The notes under the pieces were generated by a model. That model had not been told where the DNA came from, made no database searches, and worked only from the letters and a program-made list of their open reading frames with translations. A stretch of 64,000 bases of DNA from JAGWBD01 sp965220615 (lineage in GTDB: Bacteria > Chloroflexota > Anaerolineae > Aggregatilineales > Phototrophicaceae): contig CBDCQL010000002.1 in the NCBI GenBank assembly GCA_965220615.1, positions 124,001 through 188,000 on the forward strand, given 5' to 3'. Shown here piece by piece: positions 41,747 through 49,718 of the stretch (its first letter is position 1; every line of letters starts with the position of its first letter). The position numbers were made by a program, and so were the translations under genes.

Positions 41747-42151
41747 TTACTGCGCGGAGCCGGCGGTCACCGCGATGCGCTGCGGGCGGACTTCCTCCGC
41801 CTTCGGCAGACGCAGGCTCAACACACCGTCTTCGCAGTTGGCCTCGGCCGCTGCGATGTCGACCGGCACGTTCAGGGTGAGGCGGCGTTCAAAGCGGCCA
41901 TGGAAACGCTCCTGCAACACGAAATCGATGTCCTCCGCCGGGGCCGGGACCTCGCCGCGAATGGTGAGCACGTCGTCGTCCAGCGTGATCTCGACGTCCT
42001 CCGCTCGCAGACCGGCGACGGAAGCCGTCACGTACAGCGAGTCCTCCGTGGTCCAGGCGTTGACGGGCAGGCGCTGTACGGGCGCCTCCTCGCCAGGATG
42101 GGGCAGGGGACGGGCGAAACGAACGAAGGGAAAGGGCTGACGGACCAACAT
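41747..42151 (-). CDS. Small heat shock protein (Hsp20/alpha-crystallin)
   Basis: 134 residues. The alpha-crystallin domain covers about 28-125, with VNAWTTEDSLYVTASVAGL, ITLDDDVLTIRGE and the conserved GVLSLRLPKAEE near the end. It lacks a C-terminal IxI motif in obvious form; IAVTAG is the nearest. It should be an ATP-independent holdase. It ends with a strong terminator. The 107-base gap upstream to the NUDIX gene holds its leader; I saw no CIRCE or ROSE-like element there. Confidence 0.9.
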   Translation of the reverse strand: MLVRQPFPFVRFARPLPHPGEEAPVQRLPVNAWTTEDSLYVTASVAGLRAEDVEITLDDDVLTIRGEVPAPAEDIDFVLQERFHGRFERRLTLNVPVDIAAAEANCEDGVLSLRLPKAEEVRPQRIAVTAGSAQ

Positions 42152-42258
42152 GTCTCTACTCCTGTTTGCATCTCATCACTGATGCCAGAAGTATCACAGG
42201 CCCGTGAAAGAATCCTGCAGGCGAAACGTAAACGGAATGTCAGAAAGCGGGTGACGAG

Positions 42259-42921
42259 TTACGTGCAGGCCTGCCGTTCCGACACGGCGCGCAGGCGTCC
42301 CTCGAATTCACTGAGCAGCATGGCGGTGGCGCCCCAGACCATTTGCCCGCCGAGCGCATACCAGGGGATGCGCAGGGAGCGGCCGTTGCGGGTTTGCAGG
42401 GACTCTCGTTTGCGCTGCGGGTCAAACAAAGACTCCAGGGGAATCTCCAGCACTTCGGCAACTTCGGCGGCGCGTGGCCGGAAACAGGGCGGGGCCGCAA
42501 GCGCGGCGACCAGGGGATAGACCATGTAATTGCTGGGGGGGATGTAGATCCTGTCCAGGGGGCCGAGCACCTGCAGGTCGCTGGCGGCGATACCCAGTTC
42601 TTCCTCCGTTTCCCGCAGGGCCGTGGCGGTATGGTCGCTGTCGTCAGGATCGCAGCGGCCGCCCGGCAGGCTGATCTGTCCGCTGTGACCGCGAAGCTCG
42701 CTGGCGCGGCGCGTCAACACAAAATAAAGTGACTCGCCCTGCGGCCAGAGCAGCAGCAGCACGGCAGCCTCGCTGGCGTCCTGCCGCACGCGGGGATGCA
42801 ACTGTCGCGTTTCCGGCAGCATCGGGGCGCGGGCCGCCCGCGCATCAAAATGCGGCAGGTGTAACGCTTCGGTGACGAGTTTCAGGGTGAGGTCAGCGTC
42901 CGCCAGGGACTCAGCCGCCAT
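42259..42921 (-). CDS. NUDIX hydrolase (CoA pyrophosphatase NudL-like)
   Basis: 220 residues from ATG 42921. The CoA-pyrophosphatase variant of the NUDIX box is present (LPGGRCDPDDSDHTATALRETEEELG), preceded by RASELRGHSGQISLPGG, which is the NudL (UPF0035) signature. It probably cleaves CoA or related compounds to 4'-phosphopantetheine and 3',5'-ADP. Its start overlaps the end of the Gly-Gly protein gene by 11 bases, so it is the last gene of the E2/JAB/E1 operon. A longer frame from 43035 was rejected because it overlaps the small gene entirely. Confidence 0.85.
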   Translation of the reverse strand: MAAESLADADLTLKLVTEALHLPHFDARAARAPMLPETRQLHPRVRQDASEAAVLLLLWPQGESLYFVLTRRASELRGHSGQISLPGGRCDPDDSDHTATALRETEEELGIAASDLQVLGPLDRIYIPPSNYMVYPLVAALAAPPCFRPRAAEVAEVLEIPLESLFDPQRKRESLQTRNGRSLRIPWYALGGQMVWGATAMLLSEFEGRLRAVSERQACT

Positions 42922-43183
42922 ACCAGGCGCGTCGCTTGCGCAGCGAAACGCCGGCTTCGGCGTCGCTGCGGCGGGCAGTGCGCACCCGTCCGCGGGCATC
43001 AATGTGCACCTGACCGGCATCCTGCAGGCGCGCAAACTCCTCGGGCGTCACGGCCGGCGCGGGTTCGCCGCCCAGATTGCGCGCCGCTTCGACGTCTTCC
43101 GGCGCCGGCTGTTCACTCAGGCGTTCGCGGCGCTCCTCCAGGTCATCCTGTTCCGGGGAAGCTCTGTCATCCATTCCTTTCAC
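42911..43183 (-). CDS. Small charged protein ending in Gly-Gly (candidate ubiquitin/Pup-like modifier)
   Basis: 90 residues (87 from the second Met). The N-terminal half is charged and probably disordered or helical (DDLEERRERLSEQ). The middle has VTPEEFARLQDAGQVHIDARGRV, and the C terminus reads RKRRAWYGG followed directly by TGA. A free C-terminal Gly-Gly is the requirement for adenylation by E1 enzymes. The gene overlaps the E1 gene by four bases (ATGA) and the NUDIX gene by 11. I see no convincing beta-grasp pattern; the protein could instead be a Pup-like disordered modifier, an accessory factor or unrelated. Position and tail make it the obvious modifier candidate. Confidence 0.6.
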   Translation of the reverse strand: MKGMDDRASPEQDDLEERRERLSEQPAPEDVEAARNLGGEPAPAVTPEEFARLQDAGQVHIDARGRVRTARRSDAEAGVSLRKRRAWYGG

Positions 43184-44088
43184 TCCTCGTGCTCTTCAAC
43201 CTGCGTCCTGTCCTGGCGATCATTCAGCAATTCAGCCAGCGACATATCCTGCTCACCATCCTCCGACTGCAGGACCGTTTGCCCGGATGCGGGCGGGCCA
43301 CAGACGAGACAGTCCGGTTTGCGCTCGATGGTGGCCCAGATGGCGCCCTGCGGCAATGTCCGCTGCCCCTCGATGATCTCCAGGCCGCGATTGGCCAGCA
43401 GGACCGTGTTGCCCGGCATTGGCTCGTGCGCGGGGCTGCCGCGCAGCAATTCGTTCAGGGCCAGTTGGGCCTGCGCGGCGGCCACCCGCGTCACGTGCAG
43501 CCAGAGGCCGGGTTCCGCCGCCAGGGTACCCCCGGGCCCCAGCATACCGTAGTCTGGCTGGTCCTGCGGCGCCTCTACATCGCGCAGCTCCGCCGCCCAG
43601 CAAGCGTAACAGGCGTCTACACCGGCGCGCAGCAGGGCCACGTCTCCGCCCACGCCGCGCTCGTAGACCCCCGCGTAAACGGCGGTCAACCTGCGTTTCA
43701 GCGCCGCTTCGTTGAGCGCGTGTCGCGCCGGTTCGTTGTCCACCGCCACCACGAGCAGGTCGACGCCGTCCAGGGCTTCGGGATGCTGCTTGATGCGGCC
43801 TTCCAGCGTCTCGACCTGCACCAGCGGATTGCGCTGACGGAGCAGGTCGGCGACGGCCGACACCTTCGTCTGGCCGAGGTAGCGACGGTCCGCGACGTGG
43901 CGCAGCAGGTTGCCTTCTTCAAGCAGGTCATCATCCACGAGGATGAAGCGTTGCACACCGCTCATTGCCAGGAAGAGCGCCGCCGCGCCGCCACCTGAAC
44001 CAAGACCGACGATGGCGACGCGTCGTCGCGCAAGCAGAGCCATGCCCTCGTCGCCCAGCAAATTGCTGACGCGCGACCAGTCGGTCAC
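43180..44088 (-). CDS. E1-like adenylating enzyme (ThiF/MoeB fold)
   Basis: 302 residues from GTG 44088, which overlaps the JAB stop (GTGA). Rossmann motif VGLGSGGG (27-34), then VDDDLLEEGNLLRHV with the conserved Asp and Asn/Arg, and VVAVDNEPARHALNEAAL. All four cysteines lie in two CxxC pairs (160/163 and 260/263), fitting a structural zinc site. No further Cys is available as an E1 thioester residue. ThiF-fold E1s adenylate the C-terminal Gly of small modifiers. It is bracketed by JAB-like and Gly-Gly protein genes. A longer frame to 44394 was rejected. Confidence 0.85.
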   Translation of the reverse strand: MTDWSRVSNLLGDEGMALLARRRVAIVGLGSGGGAAALFLAMSGVQRFILVDDDLLEEGNLLRHVADRRYLGQTKVSAVADLLRQRNPLVQVETLEGRIKQHPEALDGVDLLVVAVDNEPARHALNEAALKRRLTAVYAGVYERGVGGDVALLRAGVDACYACWAAELRDVEAPQDQPDYGMLGPGGTLAAEPGLWLHVTRVAAAQAQLALNELLRGSPAHEPMPGNTVLLANRGLEIIEGQRTLPQGAIWATIERKPDCLVCGPPASGQTVLQSEDGEQDMSLAELLNDRQDRTQVEEHEE

Positions 44089-45134
44089 CTGGCGCTCCGG
44101 TGCGACGGGCTTTCCCCCGGTGGCGCCGTGACCGGCACAGTGCGCAGATTGGCGGAACGCTCGAGTTCCTCGATTCGCCCGGCCAGGTGGCGCTCCGCAG
44201 CCGGGGTGCCGTCTGAAGGGACGACCAGGGGTTGCGCGGCGCGCCAGCGCTTCAGGAAGCGATCGTGCAAGCGGCTCTCGTCTTCCGGGTCCATATAGGC
44301 GGTCGTTCGGATTTCCGCGGGATGCGCCGGGTAATCCGGCGGGGTGGCGACAAGAAAGAGTTGCTCCGCGCCGGGTCTGCCGAGCAGAAAACAAACGTCT
44401 AGGTCGCCCTGGTCCAGCAAGTCCAGAAAGACGAGCGGAGACGGGATGAAGCCTGCTTCCAGCAAGCGGTCGAATTCAGACGCCAGTCGCTGCGGACAGC
44501 GCAGATGCCAGGGGCTTGCGCCGAGGCAGGGCAATTGTCCGTCCTGATACACCGCCGCCGGAATTCCGTTGAAGTCGCGTTGCCGGCTCTGTAAAAACCA
44601 GAAATCGACGCGGACCTGTCCGTCCATGCGGATGCGGTTGGGGGCCGGGCCGGGATCGGGCACGTGAGAAGTGACGATGGGCGCCAGCAGGAAATCCATG
44701 CCGTTGTCGGCATCGCGCAGCCAGTCTTTGGCAGTGCGCAGGTCGCCAGCGCTGGGGCGGGTCATCCCGCCGGGCTGTTTGTGCCAGTCGCCCAGATAAC
44801 GCAGGGGCACGTCCCATTTGGGCGGCAGGCCGCCGCGCAGCCGCCGCGCTCGCCAGTTCTCCTGCAGCCACCAGAGTAGTTCGTCCTGGTGCGGATCCCC
44901 CTGTTGAAAGGTATGCACGTTGCGCAAGGCGCTCTCGTCCGGCGCGATCGTATCCAGCAGGTAGATGCCGGGCACACCGTTGGTATGCAGGCCGGGCTCC
45001 ACCAGACCGACCAGGGCCTCACCGGTTTCGTCCGCCTGCCAGGCGCGGGCGGCGTCGGCCATCTTGTCCAGTACGCGCTGCGCAACCACGAGGTTGGGCA
45101 AGACCGGCGTCTCCGGCAGCGAGATACCCGCCAT
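44085..45134 (-). CDS. JAB/JAMM-like domain protein
   Basis: 349 residues. The JAB pattern is clear: Glu36/Glu39 in DETGEALVG, then YLGDWHKQPGG (His118, Gln120), RPSAGD (Ser128, Asp131). The canonical motif is H-x-H-P...S-x2-D; here the second His is Gln120, so zinc binding and peptidase activity are in doubt. The C-terminal half (about 190-349) is an additional domain I do not recognise, with SEFDRLLEAGFIPSPLVFLDLLDQ. JAB proteins in E1/E2 operons process or remove ubiquitin-like modifiers. It is coupled to both neighbours by one- and four-base overlaps. Confidence 0.75.
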   Translation of the reverse strand: MAGISLPETPVLPNLVVAQRVLDKMADAARAWQADETGEALVGLVEPGLHTNGVPGIYLLDTIAPDESALRNVHTFQQGDPHQDELLWWLQENWRARRLRGGLPPKWDVPLRYLGDWHKQPGGMTRPSAGDLRTAKDWLRDADNGMDFLLAPIVTSHVPDPGPAPNRIRMDGQVRVDFWFLQSRQRDFNGIPAAVYQDGQLPCLGASPWHLRCPQRLASEFDRLLEAGFIPSPLVFLDLLDQGDLDVCFLLGRPGAEQLFLVATPPDYPAHPAEIRTTAYMDPEDESRLHDRFLKRWRAAQPLVVPSDGTPAAERHLAGRIEELERSANLRTVPVTAPPGESPSHRSAR

Positions 45135-45598
45135 CAGGGTCCGGACCTGCCATTGTTCTGGATGCGCTCTTCCAGGCCAGGCCAGTTACCGGTGGCCTTC
45201 CAGGTGTAGTAGGCATAGAGCCACTGCACGGCCCAGCCGGCGACCGTCACAGCTGTCGAGCGACCCGGGTTCCAGCCATAGCGCTTGCCGTCACGCGGGT
45301 TGAAGAGACAAAGCTGGCCATCCTCAAACTGGTGCTTGCGGCTGACGATTTTGGGATCGCGGACATAGGCTTCTGCAGCGCGCGAGGGATAACTGGTCGG
45401 GTAGACAATGTGCAGTGTATGCCTGCGCTGAGGGATGCCGGCGAGGTTCAGGTCGACTTCACCTGCCCAGTAGAGTCGATCGCCTTTGGCCACGACCAGG
45501 CGAAAGGTGTCGCGGAAGGTGTCGCGCATGGCTGCCACTTCCAGTTGCAGGCGCGCCGACACTTTCGCGCGCGTTCCCCACCACGCAGCCATCTGCAT
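45134..45598 (-). CDS. E2-like (UBC fold) conjugating protein
   Basis: 154 residues from ATG 45598; AGGGAG lies eight bases upstream, and ATG 45592 is an alternative. The sequence HTLHIVYPTSYPSRAAEAYV is UBC-like (conserved Pro), followed by RKHQFEDGQLCLFNP with a lone Cys97 at the expected active-site position. The C-terminal helix region GRSTAVTVAGWAVQWLYAYYTWKATGNWPG is typical of bacterial E2-like families. It is the first gene of the operon; it overlaps the JAB gene by one base (TGATG). It should accept the modifier from the E1 as a thioester. No RING-type ligase is in the window. Confidence 0.75.
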   Translation of the reverse strand: MQMAAWWGTRAKVSARLQLEVAAMRDTFRDTFRLVVAKGDRLYWAGEVDLNLAGIPQRRHTLHIVYPTSYPSRAAEAYVRDPKIVSRKHQFEDGQLCLFNPRDGKRYGWNPGRSTAVTVAGWAVQWLYAYYTWKATGNWPGLEERIQNNGRSGP

Positions 45599-45788
45599 TC
45601 CCCAGGCTCCCTGGACGCATTGTACCACGGGCTACCCGGGCGGCCGGAAGTTGAACGCTCATCACAAGCGGGTTAACCCCATGCAAGGAATCCACATTGA
45701 GGGATTAATGCCCCTGCCGCTGTGTTGGAATACCTGGAGTTGACTGCTGGCGTTGACGGGCGCCCTGGGCGCCTGGATACTGGCAAAC

Positions 45789-45836
45789 TGTTCAGCGCCA
45801 ACTCTGCGATCGGGCGATCCGGGCCGACGCTGAACA
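45789..45836 (+). promoter_or_regulatory. Leader hairpin before the iron ABC importer
   Basis: The 292 bases between the E2 gene and the importer contain a perfect 9-bp inverted repeat TGTTCAGCG/CGCTGAACA (45789-45797 and 45828-45836). Inside it lies a smaller GATC-GGGC-GATC pair. AAAGGAG precedes ATG 45891 by six bases. It may be a cis-regulatory RNA structure or a dyad protein site. No known riboswitch consensus was recognised. Nothing else was seen in the gap. Confidence 0.4.
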
Positions 45837-45890
45837 ATCCGTTGCAGGCGGAATGGTAGCGCACCTGACCGCCTATAGAAAGGAGTAGTC

Positions 45891-46904
45891 ATGCGCACGT
45901 TTGCCCTTCTCATCGTTTTGCTGTCGGTCCTGTCGCTGACGGCGCTGCCCACACTGGCCCAGGACGACGTCCTGACCATTTATTCCGGGCGCAACGAAAG
46001 TCTCATCGGCCCGCTGCTGGAAAGCTTTAGCGACATCAGCGGCATCGAAATCGCCGTGCTCTACGGCGGTACCGCCTCACTGGCATCACAGATCATTGAA
46101 GAAGGCGAGAACAGCCCCGCCGACATCTTCATCGCCCAGGATGCCGGCGCCCTTGGCGCCCTGGCGAAGGCCGACCTGCTCGCGGAACTGCCCGAAGACC
46201 TGCTCGGCCTGGTGAGCGATCCGGCGTTCGTCTCGCCCGACGGCCTCTGGCTGGCGCTGAGTGGGCGCGCGCGCGTCCTTGTCTACGGCCCCGACGCCCT
46301 GGAAATGGCCGGGCTTGAATTGCCGGAGTCGATCCTTGACCTGACGGGCGAGGAGTGGCGCGGGGTGGTGGGCTGGGCCCCGACCAACGGTTCCTTCCAG
46401 GCCAGCGTCACCGCCATGCGCCAGTTGCTGGGCGACGAGGCCACGCTGGCGTGGATGCAGGACATGATCGCCAACGACGTGCAGGTGTACCCCAAGAACA
46501 CGCCGATCGTGCAGGCCGTCATCGACGGCGAGATCGCGGCCGGCCTCGTCAACCACTACTACCTCTTCCGTTTCCTGGCCGAGGACCCCTCCATCACGGC
46601 TCAGTTGCACTGGTTCCCCGGCGGTGACCCCGGCGCGCTGGTCAACATCGCGGGTGCGGCCATTCCGCTCACCAGCGGCCAGCCGGATGCCGCCCAGGCC
46701 TTGATTCGCTTCATGCTGGGTGAGGTTGGCCAGACCTGGTTCACGACGAAGACTTACGAGTATCCGGTGGTGGCGGATATGGAGCCGGCGGCTGAACTGA
46801 AGCCCCTGGCGGAGATCGAAACGCCGGACCTGGACCTCAGCGACCTGGACGATCTGGCCGGCACCCTGGACCTGATCGAGGAAAGTGGAGCGCTTGACCA
46901 GTAG
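45891..46904 (+). CDS. Ferric iron ABC transporter substrate-binding protein (FbpA/FutA-like)
   Basis: 337 residues. The signal peptide is FALLIVLLSVLSLTALPTLAQ. The mature protein starts VLTIYSGRNESLIGPLLESF, the FbpA/FutA start. The Tyr pair in GLVNHYYLFRF (Tyr222/Tyr223) matches the iron-binding tyrosines of this family. It should bind Fe3+ outside the membrane and deliver it to the permease encoded 39 bases downstream. No lipobox Cys is present, so it is held by its signal helix or secreted; unusual for a monoderm but seen in some lineages. Confidence 0.88.
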   Translation: MRTFALLIVLLSVLSLTALPTLAQDDVLTIYSGRNESLIGPLLESFSDISGIEIAVLYGGTASLASQIIEEGENSPADIFIAQDAGALGALAKADLLAELPEDLLGLVSDPAFVSPDGLWLALSGRARVLVYGPDALEMAGLELPESILDLTGEEWRGVVGWAPTNGSFQASVTAMRQLLGDEATLAWMQDMIANDVQVYPKNTPIVQAVIDGEIAAGLVNHYYLFRFLAEDPSITAQLHWFPGGDPGALVNIAGAAIPLTSGQPDAAQALIRFMLGEVGQTWFTTKTYEYPVVADMEPAAELKPLAEIETPDLDLSDLDDLAGTLDLIEESGALDQ

Positions 46905-46943
46905 CCGACGCGATCGGCGGCCGGCCTTCTGGCACTTGCTGGC

Positions 46944-48695
46944 ATGGCCGCTGACTTGACCCGGGGACTTACCCGTTTTGTGGCAGACCGGCTGGCGGAC
47001 ACTGCAATGACTGCCAGGCCGCGTCTGCCGCGTTTGCCGCGCCTGGACAGTCACCAGGCGTTGCAATGCATCGCCGTGGTAACCGCGCTGGTCGTGCTGC
47101 TGCCCCTGGCGTGGCTCGTGTTGCGCGCAACTGGCGCAGGTGCCGAGGGACTCGCCTGGGCCCTGCGCCCGCGTACGCTGACCATTCTCGTCAACAGCAT
47201 CGTACTGACGGTCACGGTGGTCGTCGGCGCGCTGGCAATCGGCCTGCCCTTTGCCTGGCTGACCGCGCGCTGCGAGTTTCCCCTGCGGCGATTCTGGCTG
47301 ATCGCAGGTCTGCTCACGATGGTGGTGCCTTCCTATCTGGGCGCGGTGACGCTGCTGGCCGCTTTCGGCCCGCGCGGCCTCCTGTACGATTTGCTGGCGG
47401 CGCTGATGCCGCTTGAACGCCTGCCGGACATTCGCGGCTGGTTCGGCGCCTGGCTGTCCATCACCCTGATCACCTGGCCCTTCATCGCCTTGCCGGCGCG
47501 CGCAGTATTGCTGGGCAGTGACCCGGCGCTGGAGGAGGCAGCGCGGAGCCTGGGCCTGGGGCGCTGGCAGGTCTTCCGGCGGGTGACCTTGCCCCTGCTG
47601 CGGCCGGCGCTGGCCGGTGGTAGCCTGCTGGTTGCGCTCTATACGCTCAGTGACTTCGGCGCCGTCGCGGTCATGCGCTACAATGCCTTCACCCGCGCCA
47701 TTTACCTGCAATACACCAGTTCCTTCGATCGGGAACGGGCCGCCATCCTGGCGCTGATGCTCATCCTGCTCACGCTGCTTCTTCTGTTGCTGCAGCGACG
47801 TCTGGGCCGTCACAGAGGCGGCGCGCGACTCGGGGCGGGCGCACAACGACGACCCGAACTGCTGCGAATCGCTCGCTGGCGCTGGCCGGCACTACTCTTC
47901 TGCGCGCTGCTGGTCGCTCTGGGTGTGGCCTTGCCGGTGGGCGTGCTGGGCTCCTGGTTGGCCCGGCGGGCCCTGTTCAACGTCACCGCGCCGGACATGG
48001 GCATGCTCACCGGGACCACGGCTACCGTAAGTGCGTTGGCGGCGCTGGCGGCCGGCGCCCTGGCCTTGCCACTGGCCCTGCTTCTCAGGCGCAGGCACAG
48101 CCGTCTCAACCACTGGCTGGTGGCCCTGACCCATGGCGGCAACGTGTTGCCGGGCATCGTGGTGGCACTGGCGCTGGTGTTTTTCGCCGCCCGCTACCTG
48201 CCCGCCTGGTACCAGACGGTGCCCCTGCTGCTGCTGGGCTATGTCACGCGCTTCCTGCCCCTGGCCATCAGCGCCAGCCGCAGCGCCCTGGAAACGGTCA
48301 GCCCGCGACTCGAAGAGGCGGCCCGCGGCCTGGGTCTACGCCCCTGGCAAGTCGTGTTGCGCATCTACGTCCCGTTGGCCCGTGCCGGTATTTTGGCCGG
48401 TATCGCGCTCGTCTTTCTGAGCGTGATGAAAGAGTTGCCGACCACGCTGGTGCTGGCGCCCATTGGCACGCGCACCTTCGCCACGCACATCTGGTCCGCC
48501 TACAGCGAGGCCCTGCTTTCCATAATCGGTGGGCCCGGCCTGTTGTTGCTGGGCGTTTCGGCCCTGGGGTTGATCGCCATCTTGCTGCGGGAACGGCAGC
48601 CGGGCGCTGCACCGGGAAGCGGAGTTGCGCTGCTGCGGGAGTTGCCGCAGCGCGCCCGCGCCCATGCGCTGGCCGTCCTCGTGCATCTGCGCTGA
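46944..48695 (+). CDS. Ferric iron ABC transporter permease (FbpB-like, fused halves)
   Basis: 583 residues with about 12 hydrophobic helices in two homologous halves. Each half carries an EAA loop: ALEEAARSLGLGRWQVFRRVTLPLLRPAL and RLEEAARGLGLRPWQVVLRIYVPLARAG. This fused arrangement is standard for FbpB/SfuB permeases. A Met at 47007 could also be the start. The ATPase gene follows after six bases. Confidence 0.88.
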   Translation: MAADLTRGLTRFVADRLADTAMTARPRLPRLPRLDSHQALQCIAVVTALVVLLPLAWLVLRATGAGAEGLAWALRPRTLTILVNSIVLTVTVVVGALAIGLPFAWLTARCEFPLRRFWLIAGLLTMVVPSYLGAVTLLAAFGPRGLLYDLLAALMPLERLPDIRGWFGAWLSITLITWPFIALPARAVLLGSDPALEEAARSLGLGRWQVFRRVTLPLLRPALAGGSLLVALYTLSDFGAVAVMRYNAFTRAIYLQYTSSFDRERAAILALMLILLTLLLLLLQRRLGRHRGGARLGAGAQRRPELLRIARWRWPALLFCALLVALGVALPVGVLGSWLARRALFNVTAPDMGMLTGTTATVSALAALAAGALALPLALLLRRRHSRLNHWLVALTHGGNVLPGIVVALALVFFAARYLPAWYQTVPLLLLGYVTRFLPLAISASRSALETVSPRLEEAARGLGLRPWQVVLRIYVPLARAGILAGIALVFLSVMKELPTTLVLAPIGTRTFATHIWSAYSEALLSIIGGPGLLLLGVSALGLIAILLRERQPGAAPGSGVALLRELPQRARAHALAVLVHLR

Positions 48696-48701
48696 TCGCG
48701 C

Positions 48702-49718
48702 ATGAGCATCGCCCTGGCCTGCCGCCAACTCGGCAAGCGCTTTGCTTCGGTCCAGGCGCTGACGGACTTCAGCCTTTCGCTGCAGGCCGGACAGTTGCTG
48801 GCCTTGCTGGGCCCGAGCGGTTGCGGCAAGACCACCACCCTGCGCCTGATCGCGGGGTTTGAGCGCCCTGACAGCGGTGAGATCCACATTGAGGGGCGCG
48901 CCGTGGCCGGGCCGCAGGGCCACGTGCCACCCGAGAACCGTCGTGTGGGCATGGTCTTTCAGGACTACGCGCTTTTTCCCCACCTCGACGTCGCCGGCAA
49001 CATCTCCTTTGGCCTGCAGGGCAGTCGGGATCGGCGCCGTCAGCGCACGGAGACGATGCTGTCCCTGGTCGGGCTGGAAGGCTTCGGCGCGCGCAGCCTG
49101 CAGGGCCTTTCCGGCGGCCAGCAACAGCGCGTGGCGCTGGCGCGCGCCCTGGCGCCGGAGCCGGCGCTGGTGTTGCTTGATGAGCCTTTTTCAAACCTTG
49201 ATACGCATTTGCGGGTCCGGTTGCGTGCGGAGGTCCGCGCCATTCTGCGGGCGACGGGCACGACGGCCGTCTTCGTCACGCATGACCAGGAGGAAGCGCT
49301 CAGTATGGCCGACCAGGTCGCGGTGATGTCCGCCGGTCTGCTGTTGCAGGTGGCCGAGCCCTGGCGCCTCTATCACGAACCGGCCAGCCGGGCCGTGGCC
49401 GAACTCGTCGGTGAGAGTAACTTTCTGCCCGCCGAGGCGTATGGCCAGGTCGCCCGCTGCGCCATTGGCGAGCTGGACCTGAGAAAGCCCGCAGCGGGGA
49501 CGGTGACCCTGTTGTTGCGGCCGGAAGCGATCAACGTGACCGGGGGAGGGCAGGTGCTGGTGGAGGACGTCCAGTTCTTCGGTGATCATCAGCGCCTGCA
49601 ATTGCGCCTGGCGGACGGCACAGGGCTTGTGGCACAAACGGACAGCAATCGCCGCTTTCAGGCCGACCAGCGCGTGGGCGTCACGGTCAATGGCCCTGTG
49701 CTGGCGTTGCCTGATTGA
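48702..49718 (+). CDS. Ferric iron ABC transporter ATPase (FbpC-like)
   Basis: 338 residues. Walker A GPSGCGKTTT, Q loop VFQDYALFPHL, signature LSGGQQQR, Walker B LVLLDEPFSNLD and H loop VFVTHDQEEAL are intact. The C-terminal TOBE region follows (about 240-338; VTLLLRPEAINV). It energises Fe3+ import by the two upstream products. Its stop is directly next to the stop of the convergent SUMF1 gene, with no gap for a separate terminator. Confidence 0.92.
   Translation: MSIALACRQLGKRFASVQALTDFSLSLQAGQLLALLGPSGCGKTTTLRLIAGFERPDSGEIHIEGRAVAGPQGHVPPENRRVGMVFQDYALFPHLDVAGNISFGLQGSRDRRRQRTETMLSLVGLEGFGARSLQGLSGGQQQRVALARALAPEPALVLLDEPFSNLDTHLRVRLRAEVRAILRATGTTAVFVTHDQEEALSMADQVAVMSAGLLLQVAEPWRLYHEPASRAVAELVGESNFLPAEAYGQVARCAIGELDLRKPAAGTVTLLLRPEAINVTGGGQVLVEDVQFFGDHQRLQLRLADGTGLVAQTDSNRRFQADQRVGVTVNGPVLALPD

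Noticed and set aside
42259..45598. CBASS type II operon
   Set aside because: E1/E2/JAB-like genes are present, but no CD-NTase or effector gene lies on either side.
46086..47846. Minus-strand open frame of 586 codons opposite the iron ABC importer
   Set aside because: Gln/Arg-rich antisense shadow; no domain pattern, and the plus-strand genes are unmistakable.
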